A DNA stretch of 64,000 bases from Terriglobus roseus (GTDB lineage: Bacteria > Acidobacteriota > Terriglobia > Terriglobales > Acidobacteriaceae): positions 2,976,001 to 3,040,000 of the forward strand of contig NZ_LT629690.1 of NCBI RefSeq assembly GCF_900102185.1, in the 5' to 3' direction. Below the pieces are notes generated by a model. It was not told the DNA's origin, did no database searches, and saw only the letters and a program-made list of their open reading frames with translations. The position numbers and the translations under genes were made by a program. Numbering within the stretch: position 1 is the stretch's first letter; each line of letters opens with the position of its first letter. Below, piece by piece: positions 8,414 to 15,793 of this stretch.

Positions 8414-8698
8414 CTACTTAGAGACTTCTACGCCGCGCCAGAAGGCGATGTGGTGCTTTACCTGTCGCGCTGCCGGCTTGGGATCGGGATAGTACCAGGC
8501 AGCGTCGGGATTCTCCTGGCCATCGACCAGCAGAGTAAAGTAGCGCGCCTGACCCTTCCACGGGCAGGACGAGGAGGTGGAACTGGGGCGCAGAAACTCG
8601 CGCTTCACCGTCTCCTCGGGGAAGTAAACATTGCCTTCAACGGTTTCGAAGCTTTCGCTTTCGGCCACCGTCTGGCCATTCCAGATTGCCTTTGCCAT
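8414..8698 (-). CDS. DUF427 family protein
   Basis: 94-aa protein matching the DUF427 family (NGQTVAESES ... EGNVYFP ... SSCPWKGQARYF ... AAWYYPDPKPAA ... HIAFWRGVEV). SCPWKG and the final FW.GVEV block are family hallmarks. No reaction is established for the family. The ATG at 8698 has GGAG 12 bases upstream; a TTG at 8716 is possible in frame but less likely. It is monocistronic, with its own terminator. Confidence 0.88.
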   Translation of the reverse strand: MAKAIWNGQTVAESESFETVEGNVYFPEETVKREFLRPSSTSSSCPWKGQARYFTLLVDGQENPDAAWYYPDPKPAARQVKHHIAFWRGVEVSK

Positions 8699-8790
8699 TG
8701 CTGACTTTTTCTCCAAAGAAATCGACCGGGCAAAACTCTACAGGAACCCGTCGGGATGCGCAGCACAGCCCAAAGTTCGGGCTTTGTACT

Positions 8791-8853
8791 AGGGTACCAG
8801 CCCTGTGGATTAGATGGAAGATGGTCCGGGTCGGATTCAGACCTTGGTACCCT
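8791..8853. repeat. Inverted repeat bounding the left part of a non-coding element
   Basis: AGGGTACCA (8791-8799) and its exact complement TGGTACCCT (8845-8853) enclose 45 bases. A C-rich run (8850-8865) follows. A small CAAAG/CTTTG hairpin lies just upstream near 8771-8786. Confidence 0.6.
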
Positions 8854-8873
8854 CCCCCTCCCCCTGTTTTCCT

Positions 8874-8970
8874 AAAATCGTCTTTCTATTGGGTTTACGG
8901 CGCTAGTGACTGTAAAATCGTCTGCCCATTGGAGTTAGAGGCAAAATCGTCTTTCTAAAGGAGTTAGCCG
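8874..8970. repeat. Three degenerate copies of a roughly 27-bp unit
   Basis: Three copies begin AAAATCGTCT at 8874, 8914 and 8943. Units 1 and 3 share AAAATCGTCTTTCTA; all end with a GG-rich TTA segment (GGGTTTACGG, GGAGTTAGAG, GGAGTTAGCC). Spacing is 40 and then 29 bases. There is no coding potential. I believe related A-rich/GG-TTA repeats recur between genes in Acidobacteriaceae, but that is memory, not a search. Confidence 0.6.
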
Positions 8971-9361
8971 CGACGTCTCCAGAGCGGCAAAGCCCTGCGA
9001 ATCAGTGCTTTCTCTATTTTAGAAGTTCGGAAAAAATACCATGCCGACTCTATTTCTTTTGGTTTGTTGGGGTTGAGTGGCATCAGGACTTGACAGGTTT
9101 CTCCGGTGCTTTCAAAAGGCAGCCAGTCTTAGCGGCCTGATATATGCGGATGTGACTTGCGCCGTAAGACTCAGATTTTCTTTGGAACGCCGGGCCTTTC
9201 TTTTGACAGCGGATCACCCAACCGATAGCTTGTGAGCAAGCGCGAAGGGCGCATCCAGTCCGCGGAAAGGGCCGTGCCCACCTTACGAATTGATGCTGTA
9301 GCGAAACTTCTTTCCTGCCTGATGAGAGCGGACTCCAGGCGAACCGTGAAAGGAGCTTCGT
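8971..9361. other. Non-coding stretch with no convincing gene
   Basis: No ORF here has family character. The segment CGCGAAGGGCGCATCC to GGGCCGTGCCCACC (about 9240-9282) looks like a fragment of a dispersed repeat, which I cannot verify. A promoter for the ankyrin gene must lie at the right end, but no clear -35/-10 pair is visible. Confidence 0.4.
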
Positions 9362-10969
9362 ATGACCGCTAAACAATCCTCTTCGCTTTCCAGCCTGCCT
9401 TCCCGTCCAGATCTGGACCAGTACAAAAAGCAGGCGAAAGAACTCCTCAAACAATTGAAGACCGGTGATGCTGTCGCAGTCTCGCGCCTTCATGCGCATG
9501 TCGCAGAGTCTTCACCCGACGGGATAAGCCTGAGCAACGCCCAGTTTGTGATTGCCCGCGAACATGGTTTCGCAAGCTGGCCAAAGTTTGCGCAGGAGAT
9601 CGAGCGACGCAGATTACAGTTGCTGGTCGAAACGCGGGGACCGGTTGCGGCCTTCCTGATCGCCGCCAGCGTGCCGGTGGGCGGGGCTGGTCACACATCA
9701 GGAAACCTGATTGGCGCTGATGAGCTGCTTGCGGCGCATCCGGAGATACGTCACGCGAGCATCTATGTGGCAGCGGTGCTCGGTGACGCCACCGAAGTTC
9801 GGCGATGGCTGAGTGAGGATGCTTCCCTGGCGACCGCCAAGGGTGGTCCGCATGGGTGGGATGCTTTGACCTACCTTTGCTTCTCGCACTATTTGCGACT
9901 CGACAAGACGAAGAGCGAGGACCTGGTGGAGGCCGCGCGGCTTCTTCTGGAAGCGGGTGCCGATGCCAAGACCGGATGGTGGGAGACGGAGACTGGCGAG
10001 GAGCGCAATTTTTGGGAGAGCGCTATCTACGGCGCGGCTGGCATTGCACAACATGCCGAGTTGACGCGGCTTTTGCTGGAATACGGTGCCGACCCGAACG
10101 ATGAAGAGACGCCTTACCACGTGCCCGAAAGCTATGACCTGAGCGTGCTGCGTGTGTTGCTGGAGAGCGGCGCTTTGCAGCCGGAGAGCCTGACGACGAT
10201 GCTGCTGCGAAAGGCCGACTGGCATGACCATGACGGCATGAAGCTGCTGCTGGAACATGGCGCAGATCCGAGCCGCTCAACGCTATGGGGCTATACAGCG
10301 CTGCATCAGGCGATCCGACGTGACAATGCGCTGGCCAACATCCGACTGATGCTGGATCACGGTGGCGATATGTCACTTGCCGATAGGGATGGTCACACCG
10401 GATTTGCGTTGGCTGCGCAGCGTGGGCGCAGCGATGTTCTGGCGTTGTTGAAAGAGCGTGGCATTGCGATTGAGGTTACGGGTGTGGATGGGTTGCTGGC
10501 GGCTTGTGCCTTAGGGGATAAGGCCACGGCGCACTCGATTGCAAGGGAAGATGCGGTAGCATCGCACCTGCTGAAGGCGCATGAAGGAACGTTCCTTGCG
10601 GAGTTCGCGGGAACCGGATGCCGTGATGGAGTGGAGCTTCTGCTGGATTTGGGAGTGGATGTGGTGGCGCGGTATGAAGGCGATGGCTACTACCAGATTG
10701 CAAGGGACAGTACCGCTCTGCATGTAGCCGCATGGAAGGCATGGCCGCAAACCGCAAAGCTGCTGATTGAACGCGGCTGCCCTGTACATACGCTGGATGG
10801 CTGGGGGCGGACCGCACTGCAACTGGCGGTGAAGGCGTGCGTGGATTCGTACTGGATGAACCGCCGCACGCCGGAGATTGTGAAGATGCTGCTGGAGGCA
10901 GGAGCCTCAAAGGAAGGCATCTCGTTGCCAACTGGCTATGACGAGATTGACGTGTTGCTGGGCGGATGA
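9362..10969 (+). CDS. Ankyrin-repeat protein
   Basis: 535-aa soluble protein built largely of ankyrin repeats. Clear units include RLLLEAGADAKTGW, RLLLEYGADPNDEE, KLLLEHGADPSRST followed by WGYTALHQAI, LMLDHGGDMSLADRDGHTGFALAAQRG, LLIERGCPVHTLDGWGRTALQLAV and KMLLEAGAS. The first 60 residues are a helical region (QYKKQAKELLKQLKTGD) also seen in other acidobacterial ankyrin proteins. No signal peptide. Ankyrin repeats mediate protein-protein binding; partner unknown. AAAGGAG lies 7 bases before the ATG. Confidence 0.88.
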   Translation: MTAKQSSSLSSLPSRPDLDQYKKQAKELLKQLKTGDAVAVSRLHAHVAESSPDGISLSNAQFVIAREHGFASWPKFAQEIERRRLQLLVETRGPVAAFLIAASVPVGGAGHTSGNLIGADELLAAHPEIRHASIYVAAVLGDATEVRRWLSEDASLATAKGGPHGWDALTYLCFSHYLRLDKTKSEDLVEAARLLLEAGADAKTGWWETETGEERNFWESAIYGAAGIAQHAELTRLLLEYGADPNDEETPYHVPESYDLSVLRVLLESGALQPESLTTMLLRKADWHDHDGMKLLLEHGADPSRSTLWGYTALHQAIRRDNALANIRLMLDHGGDMSLADRDGHTGFALAAQRGRSDVLALLKERGIAIEVTGVDGLLAACALGDKATAHSIAREDAVASHLLKAHEGTFLAEFAGTGCRDGVELLLDLGVDVVARYEGDGYYQIARDSTALHVAAWKAWPQTAKLLIERGCPVHTLDGWGRTALQLAVKACVDSYWMNRRTPEIVKMLLEAGASKEGISLPTGYDEIDVLLGG

Positions 10970-10986
10970 CCTGCCCTGATAACGAC

Positions 10987-11026
10987 GAAGCCCCGAATCC
11001 GTTTGGAGAATTCGGGGCTTCGATCT
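10987..11026. terminator. Bidirectional terminator between the ankyrin gene and topA
   Basis: GAAGCCCCGAA (10987-10997) pairs with TTCGGGGCTTC (11011-11021), followed by GATCTTTTT on the plus strand. It separates two convergent genes. Confidence 0.8.
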
Positions 11027-11047
11027 TTTTGGCTAACTGCTAGATGC

Positions 11048-13885
11048 TTACGCTACCGATTCCACGATGGGCCGCGTTGCGTTCGGGTCCGGGCGCTGGA
11101 GAGTTGGAATCTCTACTGGCGCTTTGGACTCGATCTTGCGGTTGGTCTTGTGATCGTAGTCGCAGGTGATGGGATCTTCCACCGGCTCCTCAACCTTCGC
11201 GCCCTTCTTGGGGCGGCGCTTGGGTAGAGCATCGTGGTTGTGCGGGCAAACCTCGTGGATGTAGCCGTCCTGCTTGTTGGGCACTTCGATGAGGTATGAC
11301 GAGTTGCCCTTGGGGCATGGCTTGGCGATCAGCTTCTGGTTGCTGCTGAAGTCGCACTTGGGATAGTTTGTGCAGCCGTAGAAGACGTTGCCCATTTTCG
11401 ATTTGCGTTCGGCGATGGGCGCTCCGTCCTTCGGGCATGGGACGTCAAGCAGTACCTGTTTCACGTACTTGCACTTGGGGTAGCCGGAGCAGGAGGTGAA
11501 CTCGCCGTAAGCACCCTGACGCTTGACCAGTTCCATGCCGCACTGCGGGCAGGGTTCGCCGGTGGGTTCTGGCGGTTTCTGCTGGACCTTCTGGTTCAGG
11601 CGACGCACCGTTTTGCAGGGCGGGTCGGCGCTGTAGTCCGGGCAGGACATGAAGGGACCCCAGGGGCCATTCTTCAGGACCATCTGCTTGCCGCAGTTTT
11701 CGCAGAACTCCTCTTCCTCGGTGTCGCCTGCTTCCATGGCGGCGAGGTCGGGCTTGTCTGCGAAGTTTTCCTTGGTGAAGTCGCAGCTTACCGGATCGAT
11801 GAGGATGCTCTTGCCGCGTTCCGAAGCGATCTTGAGTGCGGAGAGCAGTTGCTTATCGTCATGGACTTCCTCGCTGGAGGCCTCTGCGTCGTCCACCATG
11901 CCCTTGACGGTGACGGGATAGGTAAAGGCATCCTTCACGCGCTTGACGACCGCCTTGGAGTCTTTCTTGAAGGCAGAGACGGCAATGGTCTTCGGCTTGG
12001 TCTTCGTGAAATTGCTACACGAATAGAACGAGCCGAACTTGCCCCACTTGAGGACGAGCGGTGAGCCGCACTTTTCACAGAGTTCCTCTGTGGGGTGCTC
12101 CATCCGCTTGATGTCTTCCATCTTCTTTTCGGCAACCTTGATTTCGTCGGTCAGGTGACCGTAGAAGCCGCCGAGCAGATCGGTCCACTTTTCGTTGCCC
12201 GCTTCGATCTCGTCGAGCTCGTCTTCGAGTTTGCGGGTGTAGTCCATGTCGAAGATGTACGGGAAGTTCTTCACCAGCAACGTGGTGACGACCATGCCGA
12301 TTTCCGTGGGCACGAACTTGCGCGCGAGCTTCTTGACGTAGTCGCGGTCCTGAATGGTGTTGATGATGGACGCGTAAGTGGACGGGCGACCGATGCCGCG
12401 CTCTTCCAGCTCCTTGACCAGTGACGCTTCGTTGAAGCGCGGCGGCGGTTCGGTGAACTTCTGCTCCGTGACGACGCTGAGGAGGTCGAGCGCGTCGCCC
12501 TGCTTCATGCCGGGGAGCGAGACGCCTTCGTCGGAGTCTTCCTGTGCGGCCTTTGCCTCTGCAACGCTGCTCTGGTTGGGGTTGTTGATGCGCAGGAAGC
12601 CATCAAACTTCAAAACGGAACCGGAGACGCGCACCTGGTAGTTGCGGTCGCTCTTGCCGGTGATTTCGACCGTGGTCTGGTCGTAAACAGCGGGCGTCAT
12701 CTGGCTGGCGACAAAGCGCGACCAGATGAGGTTATAGAGGCGGTACTGCTCGTCGCTGAGGTACTTGCGGATGCTGTCCGGCGTGTACGCGACGTTGGTG
12801 GGACGGATGGCTTCGTGGGCGTCCTGCGCGTCCTTCTTGCCCTTGAACTGGTTGGGCTTTTCGGGCAGGTAGTCCTTGCCGAGCGTCTTAATGTAGTCAC
12901 GCGCCATGTCGATGGCGACGGGAGCGACGCGCGTGCTGTCGGTACGCATGTAGGTGATGAGGCCGACGGTGCCTTCGTTGCCGATCTCAATGCCTTCGTA
13001 GAGGCGCTGGGCGACACCCATGGTGCGCTTCACGTTGAAGCCGAGACGGTTGGAGGCCTGCTGCTGGAGCTGGCTGGTCGAGAACGGAGCGGGAGCGTAG
13101 CGGCGGCGTTCCTTCGCTTCTACCGATGCGACGGACCACTTGGCCTTCTCCATGCCAGCCTTGACCGTGGCGGCGGTTGCGCCGTCGGGCAGGGCTGGAG
13201 GGCTTACCGTGTCGACGCTGATCTTGGTGCCGTCGATGGCGTAGAGGCGAGCGAGGAACTCCTGCTTCTTGCCAGCGGGGGTCAGCTTCGCGTCTACCGG
13301 CCAGTATTCGACGGGGTTGAATGCCTTGATTTCGTTTTCGCGGTCGACGATGAGGCGGAGCGCCACCGTCTGTACGCGTCCGGCGGAGAGGCCGCGGCGG
13401 ACCTTATCCCAGAGCAGGGGCGAGATTTCGTAGCCCACCAGGCGGTCGAGGACGCGGCGCGTCTGCTGCGCGAGCATCAGGTTCTGGTCGACGTCACGGG
13501 CGCGCTTGAAGGCATCGGTCACGGCTGCCTTGGTGATTTCGTTGAACGTGACGCGCTGGATCTTGCCCGAGTTCTTCAGGGACGGCTTGAGCTGCCACTG
13601 CAGATGCGCGGCGATGGCTTCGCCTTCGCGGTCAGGATCGGGCGCCAGATAGACGGCATCAGCCTTGGAGGCGAGCTTCTTCAGGCGGTCAACGAGCTTT
13701 TCCTTGCCAGGCGAGATGATGAGCTTGGGCTCAAAGGTGCGCTTCTTTAGTTCGACGCCAATGTCGTTCTTCGGCAGATCCATGATGTGGCCCAGCGAGG
13801 CCTCCACCGTGAAATCGTTGCCGAGATATTTGTTGATCGTCTTCGCCTTTGCCGGCGACTCCACGATCACGAGATTCTTTGCCAT
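11048..13885 (-). CDS. topA: DNA topoisomerase I (type IA)
   Basis: 945-aa enzyme that relaxes negative supercoils by single-strand passage. The N-terminal TOPRIM domain has Glu9 (VIVESPAKAK) and the metal-binding D83-P-D85-R-E87. The active-site Tyr312 sits in GLITYMRTDST. The C-terminal third carries a series of zinc-ribbon units: CENCGK...CPDYSADPPC and CPQCGM...CSGYPKC keep four cysteines, while the first (CEKCGS...CSNF) and fourth (CPKDGA...CTNYPKC) have lost one. The tail is Lys/Glu-rich. Length and order are normal for bacterial TopA. The dprA gene lies upstream on the same strand, a common pairing, but 218 bp separates them here. Confidence 0.98.
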   Translation of the reverse strand: MAKNLVIVESPAKAKTINKYLGNDFTVEASLGHIMDLPKNDIGVELKKRTFEPKLIISPGKEKLVDRLKKLASKADAVYLAPDPDREGEAIAAHLQWQLKPSLKNSGKIQRVTFNEITKAAVTDAFKRARDVDQNLMLAQQTRRVLDRLVGYEISPLLWDKVRRGLSAGRVQTVALRLIVDRENEIKAFNPVEYWPVDAKLTPAGKKQEFLARLYAIDGTKISVDTVSPPALPDGATAATVKAGMEKAKWSVASVEAKERRRYAPAPFSTSQLQQQASNRLGFNVKRTMGVAQRLYEGIEIGNEGTVGLITYMRTDSTRVAPVAIDMARDYIKTLGKDYLPEKPNQFKGKKDAQDAHEAIRPTNVAYTPDSIRKYLSDEQYRLYNLIWSRFVASQMTPAVYDQTTVEITGKSDRNYQVRVSGSVLKFDGFLRINNPNQSSVAEAKAAQEDSDEGVSLPGMKQGDALDLLSVVTEQKFTEPPPRFNEASLVKELEERGIGRPSTYASIINTIQDRDYVKKLARKFVPTEIGMVVTTLLVKNFPYIFDMDYTRKLEDELDEIEAGNEKWTDLLGGFYGHLTDEIKVAEKKMEDIKRMEHPTEELCEKCGSPLVLKWGKFGSFYSCSNFTKTKPKTIAVSAFKKDSKAVVKRVKDAFTYPVTVKGMVDDAEASSEEVHDDKQLLSALKIASERGKSILIDPVSCDFTKENFADKPDLAAMEAGDTEEEEFCENCGKQMVLKNGPWGPFMSCPDYSADPPCKTVRRLNQKVQQKPPEPTGEPCPQCGMELVKRQGAYGEFTSCSGYPKCKYVKQVLLDVPCPKDGAPIAERKSKMGNVFYGCTNYPKCDFSSNQKLIAKPCPKGNSSYLIEVPNKQDGYIHEVCPHNHDALPKRRPKKGAKVEEPVEDPITCDYDHKTNRKIESKAPVEIPTLQRPDPNATRPIVESVA

Positions 13886-14103
13886 AACACTTCCTGAACT
13901 TCCTGGAGCGTTCTTCGCGCTCCCTTGCAGGCCGAAACCGCCCGCCCGGCAGCCCTGCCCTTTTCAACGTCACTACTCAGTGTGAGAACCTAACACGGTT
14001 TTTGACGAACGTCACGCATGACCAACCTTCCCTTCGACTCTTACGAACGGAAAAAGTCGCATGTTCCGTTATTTGGGAGAGGTTTTCCACAGAGGTTCGA
14101 CGG

Positions 14104-15306
14104 CTAGAACGTCCTCACATAATTCTTGCCGGGGAGCTGGCGAACGCGGCCTGCAAGTTCGAGTTCGAAGAGCGCCGTGAAGATCTCCGGCGACTGCAAC
14201 TTCCCTTCCAGTCGTTCAATAAGATCATCAAGTTGCACGCTTTCGTCGGCTCGAAGCTGCTCGAAGACAACACGCTCGACCGGCGGCAGCTTCCGCTCGT
14301 CGAATAGAGATGCCGTGACCGCCGCTGCGGATTCAGACTTGCCCTCGCGCTTCTCCAGCTTCTCTTCCAGGTGGAGGCGGACCTGGGTGGGCAAATCTTC
14401 CCAAACGTCTTCCCAGGTGGCGGTGAGGCGGGCGCCCTGCTTGATGAGGGTGTTGGGTGTCCAGGAACCCTTGTTCGTCACGTTCCCGGGTACGGCGTAG
14501 ACGTCGCGGTTCTGCTCCATGGCGCAGCGCGCGGTGATGCGGGTGCCGCTGTGTTCCGCTGCCTCGATGACGAGGACTCCGACGCTCATTCCAGAGAGGA
14601 TACGGTTGCGGACGGGGAAGTTCTGCGGCGCCGGGAAGGTGCCCAGCGGGTACTCCGACAGGATGCAGCCGCCGTACATGAGGATCTGCTCGGCGAGGCG
14701 TTTGTTTTCTTTGGGATAGATGACGTCGATGCCAGTGCCCCAGACCGCGACGGTTTTGCCTCGGCCATCGAGCGCGCCCTTATGGGCTTCGGTGTCCACG
14801 CCGCGGGCCATGCCGCTGAGGATGACCATGCCGCGCGCGGCGAGTTCGCGGGAGAGCATCTGGGCCATTCCTGCTCCGTAGACCGAGGGATGGCGCGTGC
14901 CAACGACGGCGATGCCGGGTTCGGCAAGGATGCTGACGTCGCCTCGGTACCAGAGGACGGCGGGCGGATCGTAAATTTCGCGGAGGCGGTCCGGGTACTC
15001 CGGGCAGCCATGAGTAATGTAGTTAGCGTTCTGCTCTTCGAGTCGCTGGACTTCTTCCAGCGCAGTGGCTTTGGCCTTGCCTTCGAAGATGAAGCGCGCA
15101 GAAGCTGCGGGCATCTGGAGGGCTTCCAGCTCCGTGAGCGACATGGAAAAGATCGCCGCAGGCGACGAGGCCAGGGACATGGCGCGGAGGGTGCGTGTGG
15201 CACCCATGCCGGGCGTAAGCACCAGCGCGAGCCAGGCCAGTCGATTCAGATCGTGCTCTGCGCTTTCCAGACGAGGCGCAGCCTCTCCCACTACAGTTGT
15301 CGCCAA
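14104..15306 (-). CDS. dprA: DNA-processing protein DprA
   Basis: 400-aa DprA/Smf protein, which loads RecA onto incoming single-stranded DNA in natural transformation. An N-terminal helical, SAM-like region (residues 15-90) is followed by the Rossmann-like core: GIAVVGTRHPSVYG, ILSGMARGVDTEAHKGAL, TVAVWGTGIDVIYPKEN, SEYPLGTFPAPQNFPVRNRI and EHSGTRITARCAMEQNRDVYAVPG. The C-terminal 65 residues (PVERVVFEQLRADESVQLDDLIERL) form the DprA winged helix. It lies upstream of topA and divergent from a PadR gene. Confidence 0.96.
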   Translation of the reverse strand: MATTVVGEAAPRLESAEHDLNRLAWLALVLTPGMGATRTLRAMSLASSPAAIFSMSLTELEALQMPAASARFIFEGKAKATALEEVQRLEEQNANYITHGCPEYPDRLREIYDPPAVLWYRGDVSILAEPGIAVVGTRHPSVYGAGMAQMLSRELAARGMVILSGMARGVDTEAHKGALDGRGKTVAVWGTGIDVIYPKENKRLAEQILMYGGCILSEYPLGTFPAPQNFPVRNRILSGMSVGVLVIEAAEHSGTRITARCAMEQNRDVYAVPGNVTNKGSWTPNTLIKQGARLTATWEDVWEDLPTQVRLHLEEKLEKREGKSESAAAVTASLFDERKLPPVERVVFEQLRADESVQLDDLIERLEGKLQSPEIFTALFELELAGRVRQLPGKNYVRTF

Positions 15307-15376
15307 AACCCAATGTCTCCGGTGCGATGGTTATACAACACCGCCCTGTGGAGTCGAAATTGGGCAAAAGAATCTG

Positions 15377-15382
15377 TTGACA
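15377..15382 (+). promoter_or_regulatory. Likely -35 box for padR/ADOP
   Basis: A consensus TTGACA. The matching -10 would be near 15400-15405 (TACCCT, weak) inside the left arm of the adjacent palindrome, so a bound repressor would block RNA polymerase. Confidence 0.5.
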
Positions 15383-15386
15383 GCTG

Positions 15387-15437
15387 ATAGTCGGATGTCT
15401 ACCCTCAGTACAAATTCGAGGGTAGACATTCGACTAT
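15387..15437. promoter_or_regulatory. 20-bp-arm PadR operator overlapping the padR start codon
   Basis: The left arm (15387-15406, starting ATAGTCGGATGTC) and right arm (15418-15437) are complementary at 19 of 20 positions, with an 11-base spacer. The first two bases of the padR ATG (15436-15438) are inside the right arm. A GAGGG in the right arm is the only candidate ribosome site. The site is a probable autoregulatory operator and could also fold in RNA. Confidence 0.75.
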
Positions 15438-15792
15438 GGCGAAAGAGACCACACAACGATCCAGCCTGTTGCAGGGCACGCTGGACATGCTGATTCTGCG
15501 CACACTGCTGTACGGCCCGGCGCATGGCCACCAGATTGGCAAACACATTCAAGCCACAACGAATGACTTTCTGCAGATGCAGCATGGATCGCTGTATCCG
15601 GCGTTGCACCGCATGGAGAAGAAGGGCTGGATCACTGCGAAGTGGGAGACGGCGCCCGATCGCAATCGTGAATTCAAGTACTACCGCCTGACGGCTGAAG
15701 GAAAGAAGCAGCTTGTGGTGGAAGAGTCGCAGTGGAAGCAGATGGCTGAGGCCGTGGCGCGTGTGATGTGGCCCGCGGCAGAGGAGAACTGA
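15436..15792 (+). CDS. PadR family regulator, acidobacterial type
   Basis: 118-aa PadR-type winged-helix regulator of the acidobacterial group (TIGR03433-like): LLQGTLDMLILRTLLYGPAHGHQI, then QMQHGSLYPALHRMEKKGWI and YYRLTAEGKKQL. The C-terminal dimer helix is short. Its stop is followed after 1 bp by the ADOP permease gene, the usual partner of this regulator group in Acidobacteriota. A large palindrome covers the promoter and start codon, so autorepression of the two-gene operon is likely. The inducing signal is unknown. Confidence 0.93.
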   Translation: MAKETTQRSSLLQGTLDMLILRTLLYGPAHGHQIGKHIQATTNDFLQMQHGSLYPALHRMEKKGWITAKWETAPDRNREFKYYRLTAEGKKQLVVEESQWKQMAEAVARVMWPAAEEN

Positions 15793-15793
15793 C

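Noticed and set aside
8874-8970. CRISPR-like reading of the three AAAATCGTC units
   Set aside because: Only three degenerate copies, uneven spacing, no cas genes.
9083-9499. 138-codon minus-strand frame across the start of the ankyrin gene
   Set aside because: Odd composition, no family match, overlaps the well-supported ankyrin start.
12815-13750. 311-codon open frame on the plus strand inside topA
   Set aside because: Low-complexity product without motifs, antisense to a certain gene; a GC-codon shadow.
14371-15387. 338-codon open frame on the plus strand inside dprA
   Set aside because: Antisense shadow of dprA with no ribosome site or domain.
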